Shown: positions 51,405 to 63,756, numbered from the stretch's first letter. The stretch is DNA of 64,000 nt from Parasponia andersonii (GCA_002914805.1 JXTB01000014.1:1149214-1213213), one strand, 5' to 3'. Translations and numbers: made by a program. Notes: generated from the sequence alone by a model not told the origin.

Positions 51405-51500
51405 TTTCTTTAAGACGACAGTAAATGAAAAACGACGGAATAACAACTGAAAACGACAATATCCTGTAACGAGGACGTGAATGAAGAAAACGACTTGCGA
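51405..51500 (-). repeat. AAACGAC-rich tract (GTCGTTT on the minus strand)
   Basis: Three AACGAC words plus related gacgac and gcgacg words lie in under 100 bp, just 3' of the tRNA and about 230-320 bp upstream of the DUF1499 gene. Confidence 0.5.
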
Positions 51501-51589
51501 CGTGGATAACAAAAAAAAAATGCTTGGGTGTTTTACAATTTTCAAGAGTGAGGAAATAAACGTAACTTGTTAGCGACCTAGTGGAAAGC

Positions 51590-51790
51590 TCCCTTGAAAT
51601 CTAGACTTCCTCCAAAGATTCGACTTTTTGTCTGGAGGTTTTTTCGCAATGCTCTTCCTTCTGCATCAAATTTAATCAGGAGGAATCTGATGGTCGAGCC
51701 TTGTTGTGCACAATGTGGTGATGCGGAGGAGACCTTGATTCATGCTTTGTTTTGCTGCAAGGAGTGTCGGGGTATATGGAAAAAATAGAA
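51590..51790 (+). mobile_element. LINE fragment (reverse-transcriptase zinc-binding domain)
   Basis: A 64-codon open stretch reads LPPKIRLFVWRFFRNALPS, then CAQCGDAEETLIHALFCCKECRGIWK. This is the zf-RVT domain found C-terminal to plant non-LTR reverse transcriptases, with its Cys-x2-Cys...His...Cys pattern. Nothing else of the LINE is seen here, and the fragment stops just before copia-type sequence. Confidence 0.85.
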
Positions 51791-51799
51791 GTGCATCGT

Positions 51800-52600
51800 T
51801 GCTGTTATCTTTTGCTAGTAATTTCTTAGCCGAGTTTCCATGCTTCTTCAGATAGTCGACCTATCTGCTCTTCTTCTAGACCAACAGAATGAGTTCAATG
51901 GCTTGCTCCACTTGTTGGTTGCTTTACGCTCAACACTGATGCATAGATGCGAGCTGGTGAAATACCATGGACATAGCTTAGTCTTGAGAAGATCAACTGA
52001 ACTAAAGCTTGTAGGACTTTGTGATGCTGATTGGGCAATAGATCCGGATGATAGAAGATCCACATCTAGCTATTGTTTGTACTTTGGTGAAAATCTAGTG
52101 AGTTGGCATTCCAAGAAGCAGCACACGGTCTCAAGGAGCAGCACTGAAGCAGAGCATAGAAGCCTAGCCAATTTGGTAGCAAAAATAACTTGGGTGCAAT
52201 CTCTGCTTACTGAGATCCGGGTAAATCTTTCTGATACTCCAACAGTATGGTAAGATAATATTAGCACTGTTATGCTATCTGCTAATCCAATACTTCATGC
52301 TAGAAGTAAACATATAGTGCTAGACTTGTACTTTGTTAGAAAGAAAGTTTCACAAGAAGAAAATCTCAGTTAAACATGTGTCCTCAATTGATCAAATAGG
52401 TGATGTCTTTACCAAGGCTGTACCAAGTTTTCAGTTTTATACATTTTCAGAGACAAACTTAAGTGTGGAGAATCCCACATGAGTTTAGGGGGATATTAGG
52501 AATAAGAGTTAGTTAAGGATTCCGTTGGACTATTAAGAGTTAGTTACATTAACTAACCAAATTTACTATGCAGAGAAACAAGCTGCTCATCAGCTCCAGT
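51800..52600 (+). mobile_element. 3' end of a Ty1/copia element (RNase H and partial LTR)
   Basis: The stretch 51840-52253 encodes a copia-type RNase H, with LKLVGLCDADWA, STSSYCLYFG and SWHSKKQHTVSRSSTEAE. It is followed by 3' sequence with a purine-rich tract (gtttaggggga, about 52480) and the start of an LTR-like stretch (attaggaataagagttag) that fades near 52600. The 5' part of the element is absent. It is a truncated, broken fossil. Confidence 0.8.
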
Positions 52601-52710
52601 ATCCTCTATCAGTTCTTACGAAACCTATTCGCGACGACAAATCACTCACTTGTGAGGGTACTATTTGCTGTTCCCTCACCTGTGGGATCCTGTCAGGAGC
52701 ATGCATCGTG

Positions 52711-52760
52711 AACAAAGAAAGGCATCCAGACAACTTGTCTGATTTGAACCGGATTTTCAA
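52711..52760 (-). repeat. duplicated scrap of the F-box-type gene
   Basis: A 25-base stretch (52711-52735, aacaaagaaaggcatccaga then caact) is identical to 53268-53292 inside the F-box-associated region, and similarity continues weakly for a further 15-20 bases. Confidence 0.6.
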
Positions 52761-52990
52761 TGTCAAAAAGAAAGAATTATCAGATACGTCTATACACTTA
52801 CTTGTTTACGAATGATAATAAGGAAAGGAAACATGACAATAAAGATTTGTCAAAGCAATGAAAAATCTATAAAGAAATTAGCCTTCGTAAGGAAACCTAC
52901 ATAGGAAAATAAAAAGTTCAACTAGATGTTACTGCAAACAAGGCTCGGAGATCAAAATCAACTGACGAAAACTGAAATTCTCGCCCCCAC

Positions 52991-54067
52991 TTAGCTTAGA
53001 AATATACTCTCGACATAAGTAGTAAAACCAAGTACAAGCTTCTCTCGACCATAATTTTCAAGCCTATTACTCTTCCGATCATTGATAGAAATAGGATCTG
53101 GAGATAGAGAATCAAATACCACGTTCCCATTATTCAAAAAACTAAATAGGTAGTAACTTTTAGGGTGCATAATTAAGTCGACTGAAAAATATTTGGTCCA
53201 GGAATCCGAGATACCATATTTCTTCATTACCCATATCTCAAAAAAATTGCATCCATTATTTCTAGTAAACAAAGAAAGGCATCCAGACAACTCACATACG
53301 GTTTGAACTTCAAATCCTTGCCCAATTGGAGCTAAGTTAATCAACTTAAATACCTCAGTGTTTAGATCAAAGGCAACTATCCCAAAAGAGTAATGATTTA
53401 GCTCTTTCGAAGGATGGAAACGGAGCATCCAACGAATAGAGTTATTAACAACAACGGAGCAAGTCAGATTCGGAGTAGCAACTACGTCAAAGAAAGAGGA
53501 GTCAACTGAATCTAACTCTGAAGTAAAGAGATTAGGCATTTCCATAAGTTTCCATGAATTGCTTCCCACACTGTAAACTCCAACTTGGGCACATCTTTTA
53601 AACAAATTAGAGTAACCGCAACGTTTTCCAGTGTCATATGCTCCACAGAACTTTACCACTTTGAAATCATTGGTCAATGAATCGTACCCGAATCCAAGTT
53701 GAGAAAGAGAATTGTCATCCCACTGGAAAGGAGTAAGAGGAGGAGGAGGAGGAGGAGGGAGAGTCTTAAGCACCTTGATTGCAGGGTTACATAAATATAT
53801 GTGGGACTTCGCCCGACAAACAAATTACACAATTGTGACTACCCACTAATATCAGACTCGCAGAGGCCTTCTTATATATTCAATTATATCGCAAGGGATA
53901 ATATTAATATTGTAGGTCACATGATGACCTCGCTCTTCTTCTTCTTCTTCTTCTTGCTCTACCTTAACCATTGGTGAAGGCTCGTGATCAACAGGGAGAG
54001 ATTCCATCGAGTAGTATGGAAACCCCAGCAAGGAGAGGAGACTCATTGTCGATGGAGGTTTTGTCAA
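52991..54067 (-). pseudogene. F-box-associated domain gene, broken
   Basis: The main open stretch (52991-53824) encodes SHIYLCNPAIKVLKTLP, then LGFGYDSLTNDFKVVKF and YSVGSNSWKLMEMP. It continues through IVAFDLNTEVFKLI and ELSGCLSLF, the usual F-box-associated layout in plants. Upstream, the sequence LILVGSHNCVICLSGE, which normally precedes this region, is in another frame at about 53805-53870. A further open stretch at 53852-54067 (MTKPPSTMSLLSLL..., with a Glu run from a GAA repeat) is in a third frame. No F-box motif is found before it. As read, the gene has two frame changes and has lost its F-box end, next to the repeat-flanked block starting at 54137. F-box proteins select substrates for SCF ubiquitin ligases; this copy is probably non-functional, unless the assembly is wrong here. 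Confidence 0.65.
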
Positions 54068-54136
54068 TAATAAATTTAGAAAAAATTAAGAGACGTGATT
54101 TGTGTGAATTTGGTTATTAATTAAAGCAAATAAAAA

Positions 54137-54709
54137 GACATAGGATTTTATAGTGGTTCAGTCCCGAAAAAGATGAGCTTACGTCCACTATTTTTCACTA
54201 TTTTATAGAGAATTACAAGCACTCAGAGTTACAATTGTCTCGTCTGGAACTCTTTCTCAAATCGGAAGTTAGAGTTTTGAAATCAGAAAATCGCAATATC
54301 GTAATTCTGGGATCCCGGTCTGAAACATTGAGCTCCCTTTATATAGATGAGGGTAACTCTATGTTCCTAATTGTGAAAATAGGTAACTACAATCTGGTAA
54401 TACAATTTGAGTAACAACATAATTGGGTAACCACTTAAAACGGGTAATTGGTCGATCATGAAAGAGAGACTTCTGTTTCCCTTTCCTTGCAGGTTACCTG
54501 TTTGACGAAACAGAGACTAGTCTCCTTTTCTTTCGGAGAAGGTCGCACATAACTTATGCGGAGGAGGTCGCACATATCTTATGCGATAGAGGTAGCATGC
54601 AACTTATGCGGTGGAGGTCACATGCAACTTATGCGGTGGAGGTCGAATGCAACTCTTTCGGATGAGATCGCACTTAACTCCTACTCATGCAACCTGACAT
54701 AGGATTTTA
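54137..54709. repeat. block bounded by 14-bp direct repeats
   Basis: The 14-mer gacataggatttta occurs at 54137-54150 and 54696-54709. Between them lies sequence resembling non-coding retroelement DNA (gtggttcagtcccgaaaaag...cttacgtccac) and the minisatellite below. The block directly adjoins the truncated 5' end of the F-box-type gene. Its identity is unresolved. Confidence 0.45.
54541..54690. repeat. 25-bp minisatellite, about 5-6 copies
   Basis: Consecutive 25-bp units start at 54541, 54566, 54591, 54616 and 54641, with a decayed sixth at 54666. The consensus is close to GGTCGCATGCAACTTATGCG followed by GTGGA. The central units are most alike. Confidence 0.85.
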
Positions 54710-57154
54710 GACCGCACAACACTAATATTAGTTTTTCGCTTTAATATCGTTATAGTACTACAAGAAAATTATAGTAAATTCCCATAATATGACAAGGACG
54801 TGAAAGATAATTTCCTTCCCCCCTCCCAAAAAAAGAAGTCTAATTCTATCATAAAATATGTGATTAAGATAATTTAACGGGAAACATTAAGTGGGCATAT
54901 AATGTGTACATGATAGGCTATATTTATCGACTTTTAATTCCTTTGGTTAATTGATATATTTAATCTTAATACTTAACAACCTATAAACACGCACTTTTTC
55001 TTCTTTAAGTAAACGATTAATACCTATTCAAGTAATTTCTTCTTTTTTTTTTATATATTATTTAAACTATAGGGTGTATCTTTTGTTATTACCCAAAAAT
55101 AAAATCTAATTTAAGGCTATTATTAACGAACAATTATATGCGGCAGGTGCAGGTATCCAATTAAATATTCACAGATTATGAAAATATAAAGAAGAATATT
55201 TCAAAAATTACTAAATATTTTGCTTGAATGCTGTCACTCAGAAATCTAAAATCGTAATTTTTAATAATTTTAAATAAAAATATAATAAAGTATTAATTTT
55301 ACTAAATGTACGAGAAATCGAGTATTACATAACTTTTCTTTAATCCTCAAATCATTATGAATTCTATAATATTCAAAATCTTTATTAGTTTTTAATTACT
55401 TAAGGAAAATATCCGATAAGGTTCAAAAAAATTTTCAGCTATCTTATTCGAATACTTGCTGAAACTCAATTTTGGTAAATTGAGTTTAACTGAAAATTTT
55501 AGTTTAATAACCAAAATAATTTACATTAAATCACTTATAGTTTCAAGTTCTCAAATTAATAAGAAAACCATCATTATACATCGACTTAATAAATTTATTG
55601 ATCTTGGCTAAATAATTTGATAAGGAAAAAGAAATTAACAGAGAATATATACTCATCAAGGAAGAGGAGCAGGAAAGTAAATATAAGTTACGCAACTTGT
55701 TTGACCGCCGAGATTACTATCTTAAATAGACAAATACCTAAATGTGAGAGAAGTAAGAGGTGAGCATTAACATACTTAATAGAAATTCAATTATCTTTTT
55801 GAATGGATGCAATTTTACCAAACCTGCATAGTTAATTCCTTTTCCAAAATCTATTTATAAACCAAGTTTATAAATTAGTTGATATTCAAAACTAAAAATA
55901 AAACCACATCATTATACATAATATAAATCATCTCATCTCACGAGCTCATACCTCTCATCATGAACTAGAGTAACTCGCACTACGTTTACTAAGTACTCTC
56001 TACATGATACCTATCCTAGAAAACTAAAAGGACACACATGTGTATATGCTTATTGAACCGAAAGGACAATTGAATGCATATACCTACTGAGTAGGAATAA
56101 TTAGAAAACCTCGCACATGTTTACGGGCTCTCATCAAGGGCGGAGATACTGGCTGCCCATTAAATATAATGATACCTAAAATATATCTTATATATGATCT
56201 TATGGTATGTATAATATTTAACATTTCATAATAACCATGAATCAGGAAAATAATCAAATCATACTTTAAAATCTTACTTGTCATTATTCTAGAATTTACT
56301 GTAATATGGGCAGTACACTATTATATTACCCCATAATCACAGTTTATATATATATATATAAGTCCACACAATCCAATTCAAATATAATCTAATATGTTTT
56401 AACAATTTAGTAAACTATCGCATAAATCATGATTTTTCATAAATAAATTATAATACAATTATAAATCAAACAAGTATAAAATCAAGTAATTGAACTCCTA
56501 CCTCAATATGGTAGCTAAACCAAACTAACGACACTAGAAGAAAACTCTCGTTGGTCACTTGAGTACTCGAACGATTGTTTTGAAATTCTGATAATCTCAC
56601 TCGAAAAAGTGACTTTTTTAACGGAGTATCGAATTAAGAAATGAAAGTCACTATTGAATTCAGAGCACCCAAAAAAGCTAGGTTAGACATATAATTTTTC
56701 AAAAGTGGATCTCTAAGTGAGACTCACCTCATAGTATACAAAACGATACTATTCATGAGTCTCAGAATTTGTGCAATTTCGAAACATAGTGATATTATAT
56801 ATCAAAATTTATTTCCCAACATCCCTATGCCCAAATTTGCAATTTGAATTCAATTTCGAGATCTCGAGTCTTAAATGAGATTAAAATCTGAAAATTACAA
56901 CAATGTCTTTTTTGGAATTAATTTGAAAAAATGTCCACATTTCCAAAGTATTTAGAAAAATATCATCTTTGCTGATTATTTACAAAATATCACTTTTCTG
57001 AAATATCTCAAAAAATATCATTATCACATATTTATTTAGGAAAATAGAACTTTTGAAAATATTTAAAAAAATACCAAGTGTAATTTTTCATGATTTATAA
57101 TCTTCTTTCACCTCATATAATTATTTTGGGTAGTATAATTATCCAACGAAATAT
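54710..57154. other. gene-free AT-rich DNA
   Basis: No gene is supported. A TA run lies at about 56346-56362. The stretch 55640-56760 has the texture of decayed repetitive DNA but no domain or ends that I can name. Confidence 0.45.
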
Positions 57155-57409
57155 TTATAAAATATCACTTTTTACAAACTTTAGTAAAATGACCAAAACA
57201 ATGAAAATCTTACCGACGAGGAGTTTATGGCTGAGATCAATTGAGAAATAACGGCGACGATGAGACAAATCTAACTCTATCGTCGGTGTTACGAAATAAG
57301 GTCTAGTGAAGCTTCGACGGCCAGAAACTTCAAGATGACCGATCTCTATTTTCCGATAACGAAATCTAGCGGGAGTTTGCGGCGTGGCTTCATAGAGAGA
57401 GGTAGTCAT
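57155..57409 (-). other. unrecognised 84-codon ORF in a GC-richer patch
   Basis: The ORF starts MTTSLYEATPQTPARFRYRK and has a hydrophobic C-terminus. The first two thirds lie in a locally GC-richer stretch (57200-57420). I do not recognise a family. It could be a fragment of a repetitive element or a chance ORF, and no supporting splice or promoter signals were found. Confidence 0.25.
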
Positions 57410-59456
57410 GGCGGGCTAGCGTGTTAGCTAGTTGAAGTAGTAGTGTACTGGCAGCAGGGTTGCAAAACAGTCTTTGTTTGGCTCTCTCGGGGACTTCCTT
57501 GAAGAAGATGAAAAATGGCATGGATTTAAAGGCAAATAAGGAAACTGTTACCCATGTATCAGCTGCAGCACATGTAGGCCACTCTTCTATTATCTATAGT
57601 TTTGGCCTAAAATTTAAATATTTTTTCATTTACGCCCCTTAATAATTATAATTTAGTCCTTGATTTTAAAATTCTTTTTCACCTATGTCCATATGCACCT
57701 AGGCTTAATTAAGTCCATATTTATTGCAGCTTTTTTTTAAAAAAATTAAATTTACCAAATTACCTTTTGGTTCAAATTACCTAAATACCCATTTAAAAAT
57801 TCGGTTATTACAAATATACTTTTGTTTTGTATTTAAAAAAAAAAACGAAATGAAAGGTGGATATGTTCTCAAGAATTTATTTAAGAAGATTCAAACATTC
57901 TTTTTATTATTTTAAGAAAAAAAACTCAAAATAAAAGTATATCCGAGAAAAATCTACATATTATAAAAATTTTACATACTATTATTTAATTTATGTTCAA
58001 AATACCCAATGGCAAGTGATGTTGAGGGTATATATGTTTAACTCTTAAGTCAACTAACAAATGTTTGGTCCGAAAATCCGAGATACAATTAATGGAGGCT
58101 CATGAACCCGGAATAGGGAATAGGAGACCAACATTTTTTTTTTTTCGTATGAAATGGGTTTTGTTTTTTGTTTTTGTTTTTGTTTTTTGTTTTTTGTTTT
58201 TTGTTTTTGCTGTACATCGTTCCATTCATAAGAAACTTTTTATTTATAAGAAAATTATACTTTTAGAATAACTATCTTTTGTTCGGATAAACGAAAGTCC
58301 TACATTTGTAATAAATAATTTATCTCTTGTCCTTTATTTTGAGAATTTATATGAAATGGCCTTTTAAAAAAAATTTAAAAATGGCCGTTTTCATCTGATA
58401 AATAGCCAATTTTATTGATAAATAGCCGATTTTATAATTTTATTTTGATAAATGGCCATTTTTTAATTGATATATTTTTTAAATAAAATAAATCAATTTT
58501 TTATAAAGTAAATCAATTTTTTAAAATAATAATCAATTTTCAAAAATAATAAACCAATATATTTTGAAATACTAAATATGAAAAATGTCTTTTTTCAAAT
58601 AATGTTTCAAAATTAGGCTATTTTTCAATAATATTTAAAAAATAATCATTTACAAGTTAGGATCCAAAATTCAATTATTTTGGCTAAAAAGCATACTTTT
58701 GTTTATCACATACTTTAAAAGACAGTCAAACAATAACGGAAGGAACCATTATAGGCTCATGGGGCGGTGCCCCCTCATTTTTTAAAAAAGTTTATTTTTT
58801 ACCTTAAGTTTAACTCAAAATTTCAGTTTTATCTTTTATTTGCTTCTATAAATTTTTATATTTATAATTTTGCTCTTTTATTAAAATAATTCAATAATAA
58901 CTCTAATATGACTCACTAATTTTTTTTCATTTTTGAACTTTATTTATATTATTTTGAAATATTAAATTTTACCCATATTTAAATAATTATTTTTTGACTT
59001 CATTTGGTATATACTTTTTTAATTTTATATTAGTCTATATTATCTAATACATTTCAAAATTAGCTAAAAAAATCCGAGACCGTGGTCAAAATTAATAATG
59101 TTAAAAATGTTGGACGCACTTTATAGTCAAAAAGCAACCAAATACAGCATCAGACATTTTGTTTTAGGCATTAGGCCAATTACCCCAGGATTTAAGCATT
59201 TATTTATTCCGAAAATGTGAACACCAATGAGCCTAGTCACTTTGTTTATTGGGCTTTGTTATCGAATTAATTAATGTCGTTTTCTTGTTTAGATAGTGTA
59301 CTTACATTTGACATTTTCTCCCGTCAGTAAAAATAATTGACGTCTCTCTGTTGGATCTTTTCTTCGTTCCTTTCAAGTGAGAAAGTTTGATTTTAGGGGA
59401 CCAATCCATTTTTATGTGATATACCAACATTTATATAAGAAGCTTTAATGTTGGGA
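57410..59456. other. gene-free AT-rich DNA with a TTTTTG microsatellite
   Basis: A (T4-6G)n run lies at about 58152-58209. Repeated phrases aaatagcc(a/g)attttat and aaatcaattttt occur at 58400-58560. No gene is supported. Confidence 0.5.
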
Positions 59457-59668
59457 GGCAGTCATGCAATTTCTTATGCCTAGAATTTTGGGTGAAAAAG
59501 GCTTTGGCTTGAAACTAACTCTATTTACTTAGTTGCATCACATTCTCTTCGTATTGTATCAAGTTCATCTAAAAAATGACGTTATATGTTTCACATATTT
59601 ATCATCAAAGAAACGCTGCTGATATTTTGGCTTCAAAAACTTTTAGTATTCAGTCTCCTACATAGTGG
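59457..59668 (+). mobile_element. LINE RNase H relic
   Basis: In one broken frame, KRLWLETNSIYLVAS (near 59501-59545) is followed in the same frame by SHIYHQRNAADILASKTFS (59591-59650). These match the LWLETDS and H-Y-x-x-x-N-x-x-A-D-x-L-A signatures of the RNase H (RVT_3) domain of plant LINE-type polyproteins. Several stops interrupt it, and it ends at a stop near 59666. Confidence 0.55.
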
Positions 59669-61689
59669 CATATTTTTCAATCATTTCTCCGTATTGTGAT
59701 TAATAAAGATTATTTAGGCCATTTTAATTTCTATTTTTGTTAGTTGCCCAATTTATAAAATAATCTTCTATCTTCTTTTCTTTTATTTTAATAAAATTAC
59801 CAGAGGTCTCCTCTAGCTACAATTTATGGAAAAAAAAAAAAGTTGGGAGACAGTAATTATCATACATCTTTTTTCTTTTTCAGCATTATTGTACTCGATA
59901 TCGTGACATCATAAACTTAGGGTAGGGTCAGATTTTAAAATGCCTTGTACCAAACGGGAACATGTTAGGTGCGTTACAAATGGTTTTGAATTAGAAAGCT
60001 TACGGCACCCACATAAAATCTGAGGAAAACGATCAGAATACCATAACCCACCACCTAAGATACCAATAAAGACTCCTCTCTCTCTCTCTCTCTATAATGT
60101 TTTAAAGACAACTCTATCCTAAAAAACTTCATTTAATCCGATGGCCTTAATGTAAAAGCACTTTACTTCATATAACTAATCGACCCATTATAACATGTTT
60201 CTTAATAAAAAAATGTAAAAATAAATAATAATGATTCACTACTAATGATTAGTAGTGCATCCATACTTTTAAGAATAGAATTTACTTCTGATTATTTGTA
60301 GTATACGTGCATACTTTTAACGGTGCAATTATTAAACTTAAAGCATTCCTATTATATTTCCTTGATTGAATTTATCATGATTCATAGTCTCTTGACGATT
60401 TTTATTCTCCGTTATTTTTCTGTTATTTTTAAAAGTAAACAATATATGAAGACTCTCATTTATTGCTTTTTTTTAATTTATTTCAATTTTGAGTATGACG
60501 TAGAGTTATCAAAATAGTGTTATCAAAAGAGAGCCAGGCCGGCTCATAATTAAAAAGGGTATGGCACAGCCAAGACCAAAGCGAGGCCAAAAGAAAGGAT
60601 TCTTAGGAAAAAAAAATGTTTTTTTTTCTTTTTCTCTCTCAAAAATTTTTTGCCCAATGCTTTCACAAGAGACAAGAAAGGAAGTGTTTGATCTCTTTCT
60701 TTAACCTCCCTTTTTCCTCCCTTCTCCTCCTTTGGGGATGCAGAGTTTTTCTATTTTTTCTGTTTTTTATTTTTATAATAAGTCTATATTTAAATTTAGT
60801 TATAATATCATCAGATTTCTTATTTGTGTAGGTTTTTAGTTTTATTTAATTACTATATCTTAATCCGAGAAATTTTTCTTTAGATTTAGATCTATAATAT
60901 GGATAAATTAATTTTCTTTTTCAATAGGTATGGATCATATTTAGTATTGGAATTACAGTACTCTATCTTCTAAGAACACACTTTCTAATAGCAAGTAAAG
61001 ACAATTATTTGCCAGTGGTCTATCTTCTTCTCTTAGAGAATTATGGTAGCCTACAATCTTGTTATTGTTGTATTTGTGATATATTTTTTGTTTCTTCTTT
61101 TAGGATTATGAAATTGTAATCTTTGTATTGTGAATGAACATTTTTAGCTTTTATTAATATTATTTCTTTAGGGAGCCCATTTTATGTTAAAAAGAAAAAA
61201 GAAAAAAGAAAAAAGAAGGGGGGGAGGAGGGGAGGCATGTCACAACACATTAAATATGCCAAAATATGGTCTATGTCAAGCACGTCCAATTATGTGGATT
61301 ATACTAAGCTCATAAGTTAAACATAATAGGGACAACATAACATGACACGACCTATTGTCATGATATATGTACTAACACGTAGGTATGATACCTTAGCACA
61401 TTATGTATATGTATTGTTACATATAATTTTTCCAATGTACAAATTCAACCTAATTGAGAAAAACTTAATTTAACATCAATTATGATATCCAAATATTTTT
61501 CAAGTTTTTTGTTTTAGTTTTTGTTTTGGTGTAAAAAGTTTTTCATTTAACTTATTGTGCTAATATATATTTTTTTGATCCATTTCAATGATTTTGAAAT
61601 TTTTTTAAAGAAAATAGTTTATAAAAAAGATACTAAAATTAATAAAATTTACTATTAAATGGGTCACTTTTGGTCCAAATGGAATGACA
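59669..61689. other. gene-free AT-rich DNA
   Basis: A (CT)n run lies at about 60076-60093 and an (A4-6G)n run ending in a G-rich stretch at 61190-61236. No gene is supported. Confidence 0.5.
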
Positions 61690-61918
61690 CATTATGCATG
61701 TGGGTAAATACGGCATGACATATTAGAACACGGGCTAATGGATGAAATTGTGCCGATGATTTTAAACTTTGGGCACAACACGATATGACTAAGGAGTGGG
61801 TCATGCCTGTCACGACACGAAAATACGTGTATGTTTAACTTAAATGAGTCATATCCGCATGACACGACTTAACTTAAACGAATTATACCGGCACAACACG
61901 ACATGTTTAACAGTTCTA
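61690..61918. mobile_element. possible hAT-derived non-autonomous segment
   Basis: The right end, reverse-complemented, reads TAGAACTGTTAAACATGTCG, a hAT-like terminus. The preceding 200 bp are dense in ACGACA/TCGTGT-type words (cacaacacg, cacgacacg, tgacacgac). The left end and the target duplication were not found; related words begin near 61236. Confidence 0.35.
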
Positions 61919-62009
61919 GTATCATGAAATAAACCTCTCATTGATACATTTAATTGAGTATCACTCAAGATTTCTTTACTACTAGCTACTTCCTCCGGTG
62001 TGATTAAAG

Positions 62010-62038
62010 ATATATATATATATATATATATATATATG
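62010..62038. repeat. AT microsatellite
   Basis: An uninterrupted (TA)n run of about 28 bases. Confidence 0.9.
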
Positions 62039-62241
62039 GTTACCAATCTAGTATGTATTTTTTTTTTATTTATATAGATTTTTTTAGCCGATAAATCATT
62101 ATCTAACAATGATTTAACGATTATAAAAATATTTACGATAAAATATATACCATTAATATTATTTTTTTATTTTATTTTTTATTATAAAAAAGTTTACACC
62201 ATAAATTTTAATCGGCGAAACGATAACAAAATATAAATATA

Positions 62242-62443
62242 AATGGTTGGTTGGTTGCGACGGAAACTCATTTTATATATTTTGGCTTAGCAAATCGAAG
62301 AATAATATGAACGTGAATAAGATATAGTTAAAAGATTAGCTGGAGCCTAGTGGGAAAGCTTTTATGAGTCGCGATGCACGTTTTCAAACATAATGTAGTT
62401 TTGTGTTGGGAAAAATTCCCACTTTTTATATCGAAATTATCAG
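62242..62443 (+). repeat. direct duplication, copy 1
   Basis: Matches 63757-63940 in order: tggttg-ctg, cattttatat-ttttggct, tagttaaaaga, gtggga-agc-tttt-tgagtcg, gcacgtttt, atgtagttttgtg and gggaaaa-attccca. It is non-coding as read. Confidence 0.7.
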
Positions 62444-62751
62444 CAGAATTCATTTGTATCAATAAGAAAAATATATATCACACGTAATATCTGTAGTTAT
62501 ATTTCTTAGTCAACAAGTCTCCTTCAAACAAATCAGAGGTTTAGTTATAACTCAAACCCATTCAAATTTGTATGGGAAGCAACCGGCCAAACTACATTCA
62601 TAAAATAACATAAAAAATGAAATTAAAAAAAGTCGACTTATGCTCGAACTCTACAAAAATTCATCAGGCTAAAATAGACAACTAATTTGAGTCATTATCC
62701 AATATATACCTTAATTGAGTTCATATTATAAGGCTTTGTGTATTTTAATAT

Positions 62752-63028
62752 TAAGGCTATATTTGGTAGGAGGGAGGAAGAATCTGAAAAATGGAGAATT
62801 AAAGAAGAATAAAGAATGTGAAGAAGGATAAGAGAGCGATAATCTCCTATATATATATTGTTTGATAAGAAGGATAGAGAGTAGTTAGGAGGATGAGATT
62901 TGTGAGTACAAAGAAAGACTTTTCTCCTTCACTTTTCCTCTCTTTTCATCTCTCTCTCTCACCAAACAAAGTAAGATCCAATCCTCTCCCTCCAACTCTC
63001 TTCATCCCTCCTATCAAACAAAGCCTAA
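62752..63028. mobile_element. PIF/Harbinger-type MITE (271 bp) with TAA duplication
   Basis: The element at 62755-63025 has inverted ends. The left end reads GGCTATATTTGGTAGGAGGG and the reverse complement of the right end reads GGCTTTGTTTGATAGGAGGG. It is flanked by TAA at 62752-62754 and 63026-63028, the standard target of this superfamily. The long open frame across its right half (from 62893) is a by-product of its CT-rich sequence. Confidence 0.85.
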
Positions 63029-63756
63029 GGGATATGAATATCGCAGGATGGGAATCGACTGTTGTCGTTTTTGATCACTTGAAAGTAGTTGCGAGTGGAA
63101 GTCCCATAATAATAATAATAATAATAAACTATTTCCTGCAGGTTTTAGTGCATAAATATCTATGATTTATATTATCCTAGGAGGCATAAAAGTGAGTACT
63201 GTGAACATAGTATAACTTGGTGTCATGCATCACTATTTAATTGATAATTTTGGTCACGGCTTGATGCTCATTTGATTGTTTTTCTTTTTCCTAAAGTTTT
63301 ATATTCCAATAACCAGGAATATGTACTATGGATCACGTGATATGCTTAGTTTTATATCATGTGTATGTTTATTCATAACTCGCACTAACCCATCTAATTA
63401 AGATTCCAATCACTCAACTCTGTTTCTGTGTATGTAGAGACCCGAGTGGATGATAAAAGGAAACGCTTCCTTCATTTTCATTCTTATTTCGGTTGATTAC
63501 GGATTACCTAATTCATACTTTGTTTTACAAAGAACACAAACCTACTAGCCACCTATTGGGGTTTATATTCATTTATACAAACCAGTTGAAGAAGTCAATA
63601 GCTTCACGGTTTCAAATGTCTTATATATATGCATGTGTGTTTATATAATATAGCCTTTGATAAACAACTTGTTAATATCGTTCTTTGTTGCTAGCTACTT
63701 TCGATGTAGTTATATATTATATATGGATACATATCCATATACATATTACCAAAAGT
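63029..63756. other. intergenic DNA between the duplicated blocks
   Basis: Contains an (AAT)n run at about 63106-63127. No gene is supported. Confidence 0.5.

Noticed and set aside
55640-57430. Possible large repetitive element ending at the 57.2-57.4 kb ORF
   Set aside because: No terminal repeats, domains or duplications could be identified.
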